DNA from: Mesorhizobium sp. Root554
Lineage (GTDB): Bacteria; Pseudomonadota; Alphaproteobacteria; Rhizobiales; Rhizobiaceae
Direction: 5' to 3'
Assembly (NCBI RefSeq): GCF_001427025.1
Contig: NZ_LMGA01000001.1
Location: 1,773,884 to 1,837,883, forward strand
DNA: 64,000 nt
This document shows, in pieces, positions 30,550-38,634 of the stretch; position 1 is the first letter of the stretch; the number at the start of each line of letters is the position of its first letter. A program made the position numbers and the translations under genes. Below the pieces are notes generated by a model. It made no database searches. It saw only the letters and a list, made by a program, of their open reading frames with translations, and was not told the DNA's origin.

Positions 30550-31029
30550 ATGCCCGACAACAAAGAGTTCGAAACGAAGTTCTGGAAATCGATCCGCTCA
30601 GACATGACAGCGATGGTCGGCCTGTCCGACGTCCACCCGCGCCCGCTGACGGCGCAGTTCGACGGCGACGCCAAGGTGATCTACTTCTTCACCGCCAGCG
30701 ATACGGAGCTTGCCGAAAGCCTGTCACAGGCGAAGGAAGCGACACTGGTTTACGCCGCGAAGGGCCACGATCTGTTCGCTACCGTCCAGGGCACTTTGGC
30801 GGTCGACAACGATCGCGCCTTGATCGACCGGCTGTGGAACCGCTTTGTCGCGGCCTGGTTCGAAGGCGGCAAGGACGACCCAAAGCTCCGCCTGTTGCGC
30901 TTCGATCCGGCCGAAGCCGAAATCTGGCTGGACGCCTCCAGCCTCGTCGCCGGCGTCAAGATGTTCCTCGGCATGGGTGATCCGAAAAAGGACTATGAAG
31001 ACCACGTGGCGACCGTCGATCTGAAATAG
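30550..31029 (+). CDS. Pyridoxamine 5'-phosphate oxidase-like general stress protein
   Basis: A 159-residue split-barrel flavin-binding-like protein of the general stress protein 26 type (FWKSIRSDMTAMVGL, DAKVIYFFTASDTELAESL, WLDASSLVAGVKMFLGMGDP). AGGAGA lies five bases before ATG 30550. Family members bind FMN or are stress-induced, with no agreed reaction. It follows pobA by 48 bases but is probably a separate unit, ended by a GC-rich hairpin. Confidence 0.85.
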   Translation: MPDNKEFETKFWKSIRSDMTAMVGLSDVHPRPLTAQFDGDAKVIYFFTASDTELAESLSQAKEATLVYAAKGHDLFATVQGTLAVDNDRALIDRLWNRFVAAWFEGGKDDPKLRLLRFDPAEAEIWLDASSLVAGVKMFLGMGDPKKDYEDHVATVDLK

Positions 31030-31043
31030 GCGATCAACTTCAG

Positions 31044-31085
31044 GCCGGCAGGCAGGCAGGGGCTTCGTTCCTGCCGCCTGCTGGC
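31044..31085 (+). terminator. GC-rich hairpin after the stress-protein gene
   Basis: GCCGGCAGGCAGGCAGG and CCTGCCGCCTGCTGGC form a long imperfect stem (one bulge, one mismatch) around GGCTTCGTT. No T-tract follows, so it may be a Rho-assisted stop or an mRNA 3' stabiliser. Confidence 0.45.
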
Positions 31086-31159
31086 TGGCCCGACGCGCGG
31101 GGCATTGCCTACCGCCGACAAGTCTGCTGTTGTGGCCGACATTGTTCAGGAGCGGCGGA

Positions 31160-31633
31160 ATGCGCATCGCCTTATCAATCCTGTTTGCCGCCACAGCGGT
31201 GTTTCCATCCCATGCCGAGGACCGGCTGCAGGTCCGGCCGGGCATGTCGCTGGCCGAGGTTACCGAACTCCTCAAGCCGAAATGCCGGGAGTATATCGTC
31301 GACGGCAAGGGCGAAAAGTATGTGACCTGCATCCTGGGCGAGGGTCATGTCCCGTCGGTCATAACGGCGACGATCACCCGCAAGGATCGGACCGAATACG
31401 TCCAGTGGCGTGACCTGCTGGCCGACCTTCCGGCAAAAGATCATGCCGACAAGGCCGCCGCCGATCTGGGATTTACGTCGGCCAGTTCCACTTGCACCCT
31501 GTTTGAGAAAGAGCTGCCTTGCTGGGCGGGCGAAGCGGGGACGATCCTGTACGACGGCGGCTACGATGCCGGGTCCGGCATCTACACGCTTTATCTGGAC
31601 AATGACGAAATCCGCAAAGACGGCGCGCAATAG
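31160..31633 (+). CDS. Small secreted protein of unknown function
   Basis: A 157-residue protein beginning with a Sec signal peptide (RIALSILFAATAVFPSHA, cleavage about residue 19). The mature part has four cysteines (KPKCREY, VTCILG, SSTCTLF, LPCWAG), suggesting two disulfides, and the motif LQVRPGMSLAEVTELLKP resembles small outer-membrane-assembly-like (SmpA/BamE) repeats. AGGAGCGG lies before ATG 31160. No enzyme function is recognised. It converges on the epimerase gene 24 bases downstream. Confidence 0.75.
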   Translation: MRIALSILFAATAVFPSHAEDRLQVRPGMSLAEVTELLKPKCREYIVDGKGEKYVTCILGEGHVPSVITATITRKDRTEYVQWRDLLADLPAKDHADKAAADLGFTSASSTCTLFEKELPCWAGEAGTILYDGGYDAGSGIYTLYLDNDEIRKDGAQ

Positions 31634-31657
31634 CGCTCCGCCGGTCTTCGAAATCCG

Positions 31658-32941
31658 CTACGCTCCATCTCCAACCGGCAGGCCTTTCAGCAAGCCGCGC
31701 GTGATGCTGCCATCGGCCGGCAGGAGCGGGATCAGGCACGCCTGAAGCGCGTGGTAGAGGTCGGGCTTGCCGCGGAACACCCGATTGACCGGCTTCAGGT
31801 CGGAGTCGAGCTCCGGGAACCAGCCCCCATTGTCGTGGTCGATCAGATGATTGGCCGAAAAATCCCAGATCCGCCGGTACCATTCCTCGAAGCGTGGGTC
31901 GGGATCGACGGCGCCGAGAACCGCGGCAGCGCCTATGCCCTCCGCGCAGGGCCACCAGAAGCGGTCCGAGCGCGCCGGACGGTCCTGCCAGTCGAGCGTG
32001 TAGTAGAAGCCGCCGGCGGCCTTGTCCCAGCCGATCGAAACCGTCTTGAAGAAGAGTTGCCGCGCGGCGTCGATCAGCCAGTCATGCTTGCGGTTGCCGA
32101 GGCTCCAGAGTTGCACCAGCAGCCGGCTCCATTCGAGCGCATGGCCGGGCGTCGTGCCCGCCGGACGAAAGGTCGGATCGCCCTCATAGTCCAGGTCGAC
32201 CTGCCAGCCTTCGGTGAAATGCTCGGCGACGCGCCAATCCTGCTCGCGCGCATGGCGGCCGATGATCAGCGAGGCGATGCTTTCGGCCATGGCCAGATAG
32301 GCCCGGTCGTCGGTCGCTTCATAGGCGGCCATCAGCGCTTCGGTCAGGTGCATATTGGAGTTCTGGCCGCGATAATTTCCGAGCGGCGACCAGTCGGCCG
32401 CGTATTCCTCACTCGTTGCTCCGACGTCCGCCTCCCAGAACCGGTTGTTGAGCACATCCGAAACATCCGCCAGCAGCCGGTCGGCGTCCGGATGGCCGAC
32501 CACCTTGGCTGAAGATGCGGCAAGCAGGACGAAAGCGTGTCCATAGGCCTGCTTGGTCGGATTGGTCGCCCTGTCATCGTCAACGCCCCAGAAGTAGCCA
32601 CCCCTGTCCGCATCGCGGTGACGCTTCCACAGAAAATCCATGCCGTGGTCGATCATCCGGTCAGCGCCCGGCAGGCCGAGCAGATGAGCAATGGCAAAGC
32701 AGTGAACGGTGCGGGTGGTGTCGTGGATCTGCCGCTCGACGCCGCGTCCGTCCTTGGCGGGAAACGGCAAACCGACATCGTCCAGCGGCGAAAACCCGCC
32801 AGCCGGGTTGAAGGCGCGGTAGTGGAAGAAATCGAGCAGGCCCATCGCCTGGCCGAGCAGCCAGCGCCGATGCGCCGGGCGTTGGACGAAGCGCGGGCCT
32901 CCCGTGCCGACCCAGCTCTGCTGGCTTCCTTGACTTGCCAT
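31658..32941 (-). CDS. N-acylglucosamine 2-epimerase-family aldose-ketose isomerase
   Basis: A 427-residue (alpha/alpha)6-barrel protein of the AGE/YihS/mannose isomerase family. Conserved features include HDTTRTVHCFAIAHLLG, NSNMHLTEALMAAYEAT with the active-site histidine, TTPGHALEWSRLL with a second, and CAEGIGAAAVLG. It probably interconverts an aldose with a ketose (mannose-fructose-like) without phosphorylation. It is the last gene of a leftward operon with two SDR dehydrogenases and a GMC oxidoreductase, so it likely handles an oxidised or epimerised free sugar. Substrate not deducible. Confidence 0.85.
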   Translation of the reverse strand: MASQGSQQSWVGTGGPRFVQRPAHRRWLLGQAMGLLDFFHYRAFNPAGGFSPLDDVGLPFPAKDGRGVERQIHDTTRTVHCFAIAHLLGLPGADRMIDHGMDFLWKRHRDADRGGYFWGVDDDRATNPTKQAYGHAFVLLAASSAKVVGHPDADRLLADVSDVLNNRFWEADVGATSEEYAADWSPLGNYRGQNSNMHLTEALMAAYEATDDRAYLAMAESIASLIIGRHAREQDWRVAEHFTEGWQVDLDYEGDPTFRPAGTTPGHALEWSRLLVQLWSLGNRKHDWLIDAARQLFFKTVSIGWDKAAGGFYYTLDWQDRPARSDRFWWPCAEGIGAAAVLGAVDPDPRFEEWYRRIWDFSANHLIDHDNGGWFPELDSDLKPVNRVFRGKPDLYHALQACLIPLLPADGSITRGLLKGLPVGDGA

Positions 32942-32959
32942 GAATCCCGTTCCCGATTT

Positions 32960-33733
32960 CTAGCGCACACCGATGCCGGCGATCAGCCCGCCATCGATGA
33001 CATGATCCGAACCCGTAATGAAGCCGGCGCGCGGCGACGCCAGGAAAGCGACCAGTTCCGCCACCTCCTCCGGTTCGCCGATGCGCCCCAGCGGGTGCGC
33101 CGCGCCGAAGCGCGCGAAGGCGGCGTCGATATCGGCATCCGGCCCGTCGAATGTACGCGCGGCGATCTCGAGGATCGGCGTTCGCACCGAGCCGGGGCTG
33201 ACCGAGACGACGCGGATTTTATCGCCGGCGAAATCGAGCGCCATCGCCCGCGTCAGCGCATGGATCGCGCCCTTCGAGGCGACATAGGCCGCGACGCCCG
33301 GCTGGCAGGCGTGACCCTGCACGCTTGAGATGTTGACGATAGCGCCGCCGCCGCGCGCTCGCATCAGCGGCACGCCCCAATGCGCGGTCAGGTGGATAGA
33401 GCCGACATTGACGGCGAGGCAGCGCAGGAAGGTTGCCGGATCGGTGGAAACCGCGTCGCCATAGGGATGGATCGCTGCCGAATTGACGATCACGTCGAGG
33501 CCGCCGAACCGGCGCTCGATCTCCCGGAAGGCCGCCTCGACCTGCGAGGGATCGGCGACATCGGTCTTGCGCACATGGATGGCACCGTTCGCGTCCGCCA
33601 GCGCGGCGTTTCCAGCATCGTCGATGCCGAGCGCCATGACCGACGCTCCACCCTGCGCGAGCCGCAACGCGGCGGCCCGGCCGATGCCCGTCGTTCCGGT
33701 GACGAGCGCTACCTTGCCGGTGAAATCCGCCAT
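32960..33733 (-). CDS. Short-chain dehydrogenase/reductase
   Basis: A 257-residue classical SDR with the cofactor motif TGTTGIG (residues 12-18), NSAAI near residue 86, and the catalytic pattern ISSVQGH plus YVASK. It lies 12 bases downstream of the GMC oxidoreductase gene and 18 bases before the epimerase gene. It probably oxidises a sugar or polyol hydroxyl with NAD(P). Precise substrate unknown. Confidence 0.88.
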   Translation of the reverse strand: MADFTGKVALVTGTTGIGRAAALRLAQGGASVMALGIDDAGNAALADANGAIHVRKTDVADPSQVEAAFREIERRFGGLDVIVNSAAIHPYGDAVSTDPATFLRCLAVNVGSIHLTAHWGVPLMRARGGGAIVNISSVQGHACQPGVAAYVASKGAIHALTRAMALDFAGDKIRVVSVSPGSVRTPILEIAARTFDGPDADIDAAFARFGAAHPLGRIGEPEEVAELVAFLASPRAGFITGSDHVIDGGLIAGIGVR

Positions 33734-33745
33734 GCCATCCTCCTC

Positions 33746-35461
33746 TCAGGCTGCCTTGGCGACGGCCTTGTCAGCCGCCCTGATCAGGTCCGCGCCCTTT
33801 TCCGCCAGGCAATAGGTCGCGCCCACCGTGTTGCCGGAAACGATCGTCGGCATGATCGAGGCATCGACCACGCGCAATCCATCGACGCCATGCACCCGCA
33901 GCGTCTCCGGATCGACCACCGCCTGCTCGCCGCGACCCATCGCACAGGTGCCGACAGGATGGAACAGGGTGCCGACGCGCTCGCGGATGAAGGCGTCCAG
34001 CGCGCCGTCGCCCTGCGCTTCGGGGCCGGGATCGATCTCGGCGTCGAGATGCGGTTCGAACGGCTTCTGCGCCATGATCTTGCGGGCAAGCCTGATGCCG
34101 TTGCGCAGCACGTCCATGCTGCTGTCGCCGCGAAAGAAATTGTAGAGGATCGACGGCTTGTCGTTCGCGTCGGCGCTTTTCAGCGTCAGGCGGCCGATGC
34201 TGCCGGGGCGCAACTGGCAGACATGCATGAGGAAGCCGTGGCCCCCGAAACCGGAGGCGGCCTGCGTGTTGGCGCGCCCGGTGCAGAAAAAGAGCTGGAT
34301 GTCAGGCCGCTCGCTTGCCGGGTCGGTCGAGACGAACCCGCCCCCCTCGCCCGTCGTCGAGGAAAACAGGCCGCGCCGGCGAAACAGCCAGTCGGCGAGA
34401 TGGAGGGCGTTGCGCGGCATCGCCTTCAGCGACAGGCCATAGGGCGCGATCGATTTCGACCGGTACTCCAGGGTGACGTCGAGATGGTCCTGCAGGTTTT
34501 CGCCGACGCCCGGAAGGTCGCGGATGACGGCGATGCCATGACGGACAAGTTCGCGCGCCTTGCCGACGCCGGAAAGCATGAGCAGGTGTGGCGACACGAA
34601 CGAACCGGCCGCGAGAATGACCTCCCGCGCCTTCAGTTCGCCGGTCTCGCTGCCTCGGCGCCACGCGATCCCGGTTGCAGTGCGGCCTTCGAACAGAACC
34701 CTGGTGACCTGCGTTTCCGCAATCACGGTCAGGTTCGGCCGGTGACGCACGGGATCGAGATAGGCGCCCTCGCCGGTAACGCGCTCGCCGTTCTTCTGCG
34801 TGAAAGTGTATAGCCCGACGCCGTTCTGACGCTCGCCGTTGAAGTCGGGATTGAGCGTGTAACCGGCAAGCTGCGCCGCCTCCAGATAGGCGAACGCCAT
34901 CGGGTTGACGCTGCGCAGCGGCGCGATGTTCAGCGGTCCGTCGATGCCATGATAGGCTGAATCGACGCTTTCGTAGAACGAGCGGCCTCCCACTCGTATC
35001 CGCCGGGCGGTGGCAGGGTCGGCCAGCGGCTCAAACCGCTCCAGCTTGCGGAAATAGGGCAGCAGGTCGTCGAAACCCCAGCCAGGATTGCCAATGTCGC
35101 GCCAACCGTCGAAATCCTCGCGCTGGCCGCGAATGAAAATCTGCCCGTTGACATTGGTGCTGCCGCCCGTGCCCCTGCCCCGCGGCAGCGCCATCGAACG
35201 CCCCTGCAGGCCGGGCTCCGGCTCGGTTTCGAACCACGACATGAATTTCGGTCCACCGAGAAAGGCCAGCGCCGGCGCCATGAAGGTGACCATCGCCAGC
35301 GGGATGCGCACGATCGCCTTGCGCGCATTGCGGTCGGATCCGGCCTCCACCAGCGCGACCCGCACAGACGGGTCTTCGCTGAGGCGATTGGCAAGCACGC
35401 AACCTGCGGCGCCCGCTCCGACGATCACATAGTCGAATGGCGCGTGGTCGGGCGGTCTCAC
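33746..35461 (-). CDS. GMC-family FAD oxidoreductase (choline/polyol dehydrogenase-like)
   Basis: A 571-residue glucose-methanol-choline oxidoreductase. The FAD motif GAGAAG is at residues 15-20, followed by signature 1 PRGRGTGGSTNVNGQIFIRG near residue 90 and signature 2 GSFVSPHLLMLSGVG near residue 285. The active-site histidine is in LFHPVGTCAMG and the asparagine in SGNTVGATY. It oxidises a primary or secondary alcohol. Context with sugar SDRs and an aldose isomerase suggests a sugar or polyol rather than choline. Confidence 0.9.
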   Translation of the reverse strand: MRPPDHAPFDYVIVGAGAAGCVLANRLSEDPSVRVALVEAGSDRNARKAIVRIPLAMVTFMAPALAFLGGPKFMSWFETEPEPGLQGRSMALPRGRGTGGSTNVNGQIFIRGQREDFDGWRDIGNPGWGFDDLLPYFRKLERFEPLADPATARRIRVGGRSFYESVDSAYHGIDGPLNIAPLRSVNPMAFAYLEAAQLAGYTLNPDFNGERQNGVGLYTFTQKNGERVTGEGAYLDPVRHRPNLTVIAETQVTRVLFEGRTATGIAWRRGSETGELKAREVILAAGSFVSPHLLMLSGVGKARELVRHGIAVIRDLPGVGENLQDHLDVTLEYRSKSIAPYGLSLKAMPRNALHLADWLFRRRGLFSSTTGEGGGFVSTDPASERPDIQLFFCTGRANTQAASGFGGHGFLMHVCQLRPGSIGRLTLKSADANDKPSILYNFFRGDSSMDVLRNGIRLARKIMAQKPFEPHLDAEIDPGPEAQGDGALDAFIRERVGTLFHPVGTCAMGRGEQAVVDPETLRVHGVDGLRVVDASIMPTIVSGNTVGATYCLAEKGADLIRAADKAVAKAA

Positions 35462-35464
35462 GGC

Positions 35465-36193
35465 TCAGATATCCTGGTTCTGCGGCAGGATGACGAGATC
35501 GCGGATGGTGACGTTGGCCGGCCGCGTCAGCATGTAGAGCACGGCGTCGGCGACATCCTCCGAGCGCAGCCCCTCGCGCGTTTCCACCTTGGCGGAGATA
35601 GCGGCGGGGTCGTTGTAGCCCCACAATTCGTTGAGTACGACGCCGGGCGCGACCTCGCCGACGCGGATGTTGTGCCTCGCCACCTGCCGCCTCAGCCCAT
35701 GTACGAAAGACTGGATCGCATGCTTGGAGGCCGAGTAGATCGGCTCCCAGTGGATCGCCTGATGGCCGGAGACCGACGAGGTGATGACGATGTGCCCTCC
35801 GGCGCGCTCGATCATGCCCGGCAGCACGGCGCGCGCCAGCCGGAACACGCTGTTGACGTTGATCGCCATGAGTTCGTCCCATGCATCGGGATCGCCCTCG
35901 GCGACCTCGCCCGGAATGTAAAGCCCGGCATTGGGAAGAAGAATGTCGATCCGGCCAAAGCGCGCAACCGTCTCGGAAACAACCCGGTCGACTTCACCCG
36001 GTTTGGTCAAGTCCGCGGCAAGGGCAAGGGCATCCTCACCGATATCCGAAGCGACGGCCTGAAGCCGCTCATCCGACCGGCCGACGAGCGCGACTTGCGC
36101 TCCGGCGGCCGCCACGGCGCGGGCCATCGCCCGCCCGATGCCGGAGCTGGCCCCGGTGACAAGCACGACCTTGCCTGAAAGCTGCTCCCCCAT
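35465..36193 (-). CDS. Short-chain dehydrogenase/reductase
   Basis: A 242-residue SDR of the YdfG-like group: cofactor motif TGASSGIG (residues 13-20), LPNAGLYIPG near residue 88, the serine in TSSVSGHQ and YSASKHAIQSF for the Tyr-Lys pair. It is the first gene of the four-gene leftward operon and lies 98 bases from a LacI-type palindrome. It starts 4 bases before the GMC gene. Substrate unknown, probably a polyol or sugar. Confidence 0.88.
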   Translation of the reverse strand: MGEQLSGKVVLVTGASSGIGRAMARAVAAAGAQVALVGRSDERLQAVASDIGEDALALAADLTKPGEVDRVVSETVARFGRIDILLPNAGLYIPGEVAEGDPDAWDELMAINVNSVFRLARAVLPGMIERAGGHIVITSSVSGHQAIHWEPIYSASKHAIQSFVHGLRRQVARHNIRVGEVAPGVVLNELWGYNDPAAISAKVETREGLRSEDVADAVLYMLTRPANVTIRDLVILPQNQDI

Positions 36194-36290
36194 CGCATTC
36201 CTCCTCTACGATGCCTGCCATAATTGGCTTCGATCAGACTATGAACAAGGCTTCTGCTCGTCAACGAAGATATTGTCTCGCGTAAAAATT

Positions 36291-36302
36291 ATCACGCGTG
36301 AT
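36291..36302. promoter_or_regulatory. LacI-type palindrome upstream of the SDR-GMC operon
   Basis: ATCACGCGTGAT is a perfect 12-base palindrome with the central CG typical of LacI-family operators. It sits 98 bases before the first SDR start, in an otherwise AT-rich gap. Part of it overlaps a larger CGCGT/ACGCG repeat at 36279-36297. The LacI gene at 42101 is the obvious candidate binder. Confidence 0.5.
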
Positions 36303-36311
36303 CGTCTCGTT

Positions 36312-37001
36312 TTACACGGCGTGCAGCCAGCGCATGCGGGCAGTGAGATCGTCGGCGCCGAACGCCAGCGATCCCATCACGACCGTCTCCGCGCCGGCGG
36401 CGCGCAACAGCGGCACGGTGTTCTCGCGGATGCCGCCATCGGCGGCGAGGACGATGCGCCGCCCGCTTGCCGCGATCAGCGACGCAGCCTGGCGCAGCCG
36501 GTCGCCGGCTGTGGCATCGAGCCCCTGCCCTTTCACGCCAATGGCGGTGCCGAGCAGGGTCAGGAAATCGACCCGGTCGAGATAGGGCCGGCAAGCCGCG
36601 ACCTCCGTTTCGACGCGCAGCACGATTCCCGCCGCGACGTTGCGGCTTCGGATCAGCGCCAGCGCCTCGTCGGCAACGGCCGCGTTCTCGGCATGGATGC
36701 TGATGAGATCGGCGCCGGCATCGGCGAACTGCGCTGCCTGCTCGACCAGCACCGCATCGGCGACCATGAGATGGACGTGGATCGGCAGCGTGCTGGCGCT
36801 CCGCATCCGGGCGACGAGGTCCGGGAAGAACAGCAGCGCCGGGGCGAAATGTCCGTCCGCGACATCGACATGCAAGACGTCCGCATGACCTTCGATGCGG
36901 GCAAGGTCTTCGGCCAGGCGAAGGAGATCGGCCGACCACATCGAATATTCGGCAATCAGCCGGTTGCGTGGAAGCTCGGCGAGCCAGTTCGGGCTTGGCA
37001 T
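36312..37001 (-). CDS. Ribulose-phosphate 3-epimerase-family protein (possible ketohexose-6-phosphate epimerase)
   Basis: A 229-residue TIM barrel of the RPE/AlsE family. Expected metal ligands are kept: His44 and Asp46 (LHVDVADGHFAP), His77 (HVHLMV) and Asp188 (LAADGG). Family consensus residues around them vary (MDG becomes ADG, VDGG becomes ADGG), so it is not the housekeeping Rpe. An epimerase acting on allulose 6-phosphate or a similar ketose phosphate fits the neighbouring PfkB kinase and KbaZ-like genes. It follows the hydrolase gene by 2 bases. Confidence 0.82.
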   Translation of the reverse strand: MPSPNWLAELPRNRLIAEYSMWSADLLRLAEDLARIEGHADVLHVDVADGHFAPALLFFPDLVARMRSASTLPIHVHLMVADAVLVEQAAQFADAGADLISIHAENAAVADEALALIRSRNVAAGIVLRVETEVAACRPYLDRVDFLTLLGTAIGVKGQGLDATAGDRLRQAASLIAASGRRIVLAADGGIRENTVPLLRAAGAETVVMGSLAFGADDLTARMRWLHAV

Positions 37002-37003
37002 TT

Positions 37004-37816
37004 TCAGAATCCTTTCAGGAAGGCGCGCAGCGCCGCTTGGAAATCCGCCAGATAGGCGGATTTGTCCGCGCCCTTCGGCGTGATTTCCGTCAAAGTTGCG
37101 CCCGGGATCAGGCGCGCCAGCCGTTCGGCATGAACGAGCGGATGGATGAAATCCTGCCGGGTCGCCAGAATGGAGACAGGCATCTCAAGCCCGGCCAACT
37201 CAGCTTCGGAAACGCCCGGGCTGTCGGCCGAGATGGCGGTCAGCAATCCGGCCGTCACGGCAATCGGCTCGCGCTCGAAGAAACCGAGAAGGGACTTCAG
37301 ATTGTCCGGCGCTTCGCGGGCGAGCAGCGCGTGCGTTTGGCTCGCCAGGAATTCGGCGCGCGCTTCGGCCGGCGGCAGGCGCGACAGCAGCGCCCCGATC
37401 TCGGCATTGGGGCGGATGTTGTCGGGACCGGGAGCAGAAACCCACGCCGGCCGCGCGAGCACCAGCCCGCGCACGAGGTCCGGCCGGCGCACCGCGATGC
37501 GGCTCGAAATGGCCGCCCCCATCGAAATGCCGGCCAGCACCCCCGGAACGCCAAGATGTTCGATCAGGGCGACGACGTCGTCGGCAAACATCGGGATGGA
37601 AAAGGCGGAGCCGGCTTCGGATGCACCGTGCGCCCGGCACTCCAGTCCGATCAACCTGAACCTGCCGTCATCCGGAAAGGCTTCCGCCACCTGGCCGATA
37701 TCGCCGCACAGCCCGTGCTGGAACACCACGGGCAGGCCAGCGCCGCCGGAATCGTAGGCCGCCAGCGAAAGACCGTCTCGTTCCAAAAGACGACGTTTGA
37801 GATCGGCGAGGTTCAT
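37004..37816 (-). CDS. Alpha/beta hydrolase lacking an obvious catalytic histidine
   Basis: A 270-residue alpha/beta-hydrolase-fold protein. The start resembles PcaD-type lactonases (FQHGLCGDIGQVAEAF), the nucleophile elbow is AGISMGAA near residue 97 and the acid aspartate may be ATRQDFIHP. Where a GH motif is expected the sequence reads ITPKGADKSAYLADF, with no histidine, so activity is doubtful or uses another residue. It overlaps the isomerase gene by 4 bases. A sugar-lactone role is possible from context. Confidence 0.8.
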   Translation of the reverse strand: MNLADLKRRLLERDGLSLAAYDSGGAGLPVVFQHGLCGDIGQVAEAFPDDGRFRLIGLECRAHGASEAGSAFSIPMFADDVVALIEHLGVPGVLAGISMGAAISSRIAVRRPDLVRGLVLARPAWVSAPGPDNIRPNAEIGALLSRLPPAEARAEFLASQTHALLAREAPDNLKSLLGFFEREPIAVTAGLLTAISADSPGVSEAELAGLEMPVSILATRQDFIHPLVHAERLARLIPGATLTEITPKGADKSAYLADFQAALRAFLKGF

Positions 37817-38634
37817 TGCAGATGGCCGCGCAGGAAATCGGCGACGCCTTTCGCCTCGCCCGCCGCCAGCCCGTGGGCGACGAGATCGCCGTCGAAACCG
37901 GCACGCCGCAGGCAGGCGAGATAATGCGCATAATCCAGCACGCCCTTGCCCGCCGTCGCGAAGGAGCCGTCCGCCGCGCGGTCCTTGGCATGACCCATGG
38001 CGATGTCCGGTCCGAGAAGGTCTATCGCCTCGGCGACGATCCGGCGCTGGGTGGACGGGTCAACTTTCTCGAAAAGATTGGCCGGGTCGAGCACGATCGC
38101 CAGCCTGTCGCTGCCCATCTCGTCGAGCAGCCGCCGCGCCTTGGCGGCGGAATCGACGATGTTGGCCAGTTCCGGTTCGATGCCGAGGCGGATGCCATGG
38201 CGCATGGCAACCGCCACGGCCTTCTCCATTTCGGCGCGCATGTCGCGCCATGCCTCGGAAGAACCGTTGTCGGGATGATGCCGCCACTGATCGTCCCGAT
38301 CCCGCGTGCCGGTGCACAACGTGACAAGGCGGGTGCCAATGGTAGCGCAGGAGCCGGCGATCACCTCCAGCCGCTGCAAGCCGTCTGCACGAACCGCCGG
38401 GTCGGGATGCGCCATGTTGTAGGTGCCGGAAACCGCGCAGAGCGGTACGCCCTCGGATGTCGATGCCCGCGCAATCGCAGCGGCCGCCTCAGACGGGATG
38501 CTGTCCGGCATTGCCGGCAGGCCGGAACAGGCGAAATTGTACTGCGCGGTGTCGAACCCGGCTGCTGCGACTTCCGACAGGATGGAAGCGGGATCGGTTC
38601 CGGGAAAGGTCTTGGCGAAGATTCCAAGCCGCAT
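37813..38634 (-). CDS. Sugar phosphate isomerase/epimerase-like TIM-barrel protein
   Basis: A 273-residue AP_endonuc_2-type TIM barrel (xylose-isomerase-like). Features: IFAKTFPGTDPASILSEV at the start, GIRLGIEPELANIVDSA with a metal-binding glutamate near residue 155, AIVLDPANLFE near residue 185 and AMGHAKDRA near residue 220. ATG 38634 is preferred over GTG 38637 because GGGGAAG is five bases upstream. Such proteins isomerise or dehydrate sugars and inososes. It is translated right after the Gfo/Idh/MocA gene, a common pairing in inositol- and sugar-catabolic clusters. Confidence 0.85.
   Translation of the reverse strand: MRLGIFAKTFPGTDPASILSEVAAAGFDTAQYNFACSGLPAMPDSIPSEAAAAIARASTSEGVPLCAVSGTYNMAHPDPAVRADGLQRLEVIAGSCATIGTRLVTLCTGTRDRDDQWRHHPDNGSSEAWRDMRAEMEKAVAVAMRHGIRLGIEPELANIVDSAAKARRLLDEMGSDRLAIVLDPANLFEKVDPSTQRRIVAEAIDLLGPDIAMGHAKDRAADGSFATAGKGVLDYAHYLACLRRAGFDGDLVAHGLAAGEAKGVADFLRGHLQ

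Noticed and set aside
31044-31060. GGCAGGCAGGCAGG as a tandem repeat or CRISPR-like element
   Set aside because: Only a few 4-base units, and they form one arm of a hairpin; there are no spaced repeats anywhere in the window.
33746-35461. Calling the GMC oxidoreductase choline dehydrogenase (betA) linked to a choline sulfatase
   Set aside because: No betaine aldehyde dehydrogenase or betI lies nearby, the sulfatases are 20 kb away, and neighbours are sugar enzymes.
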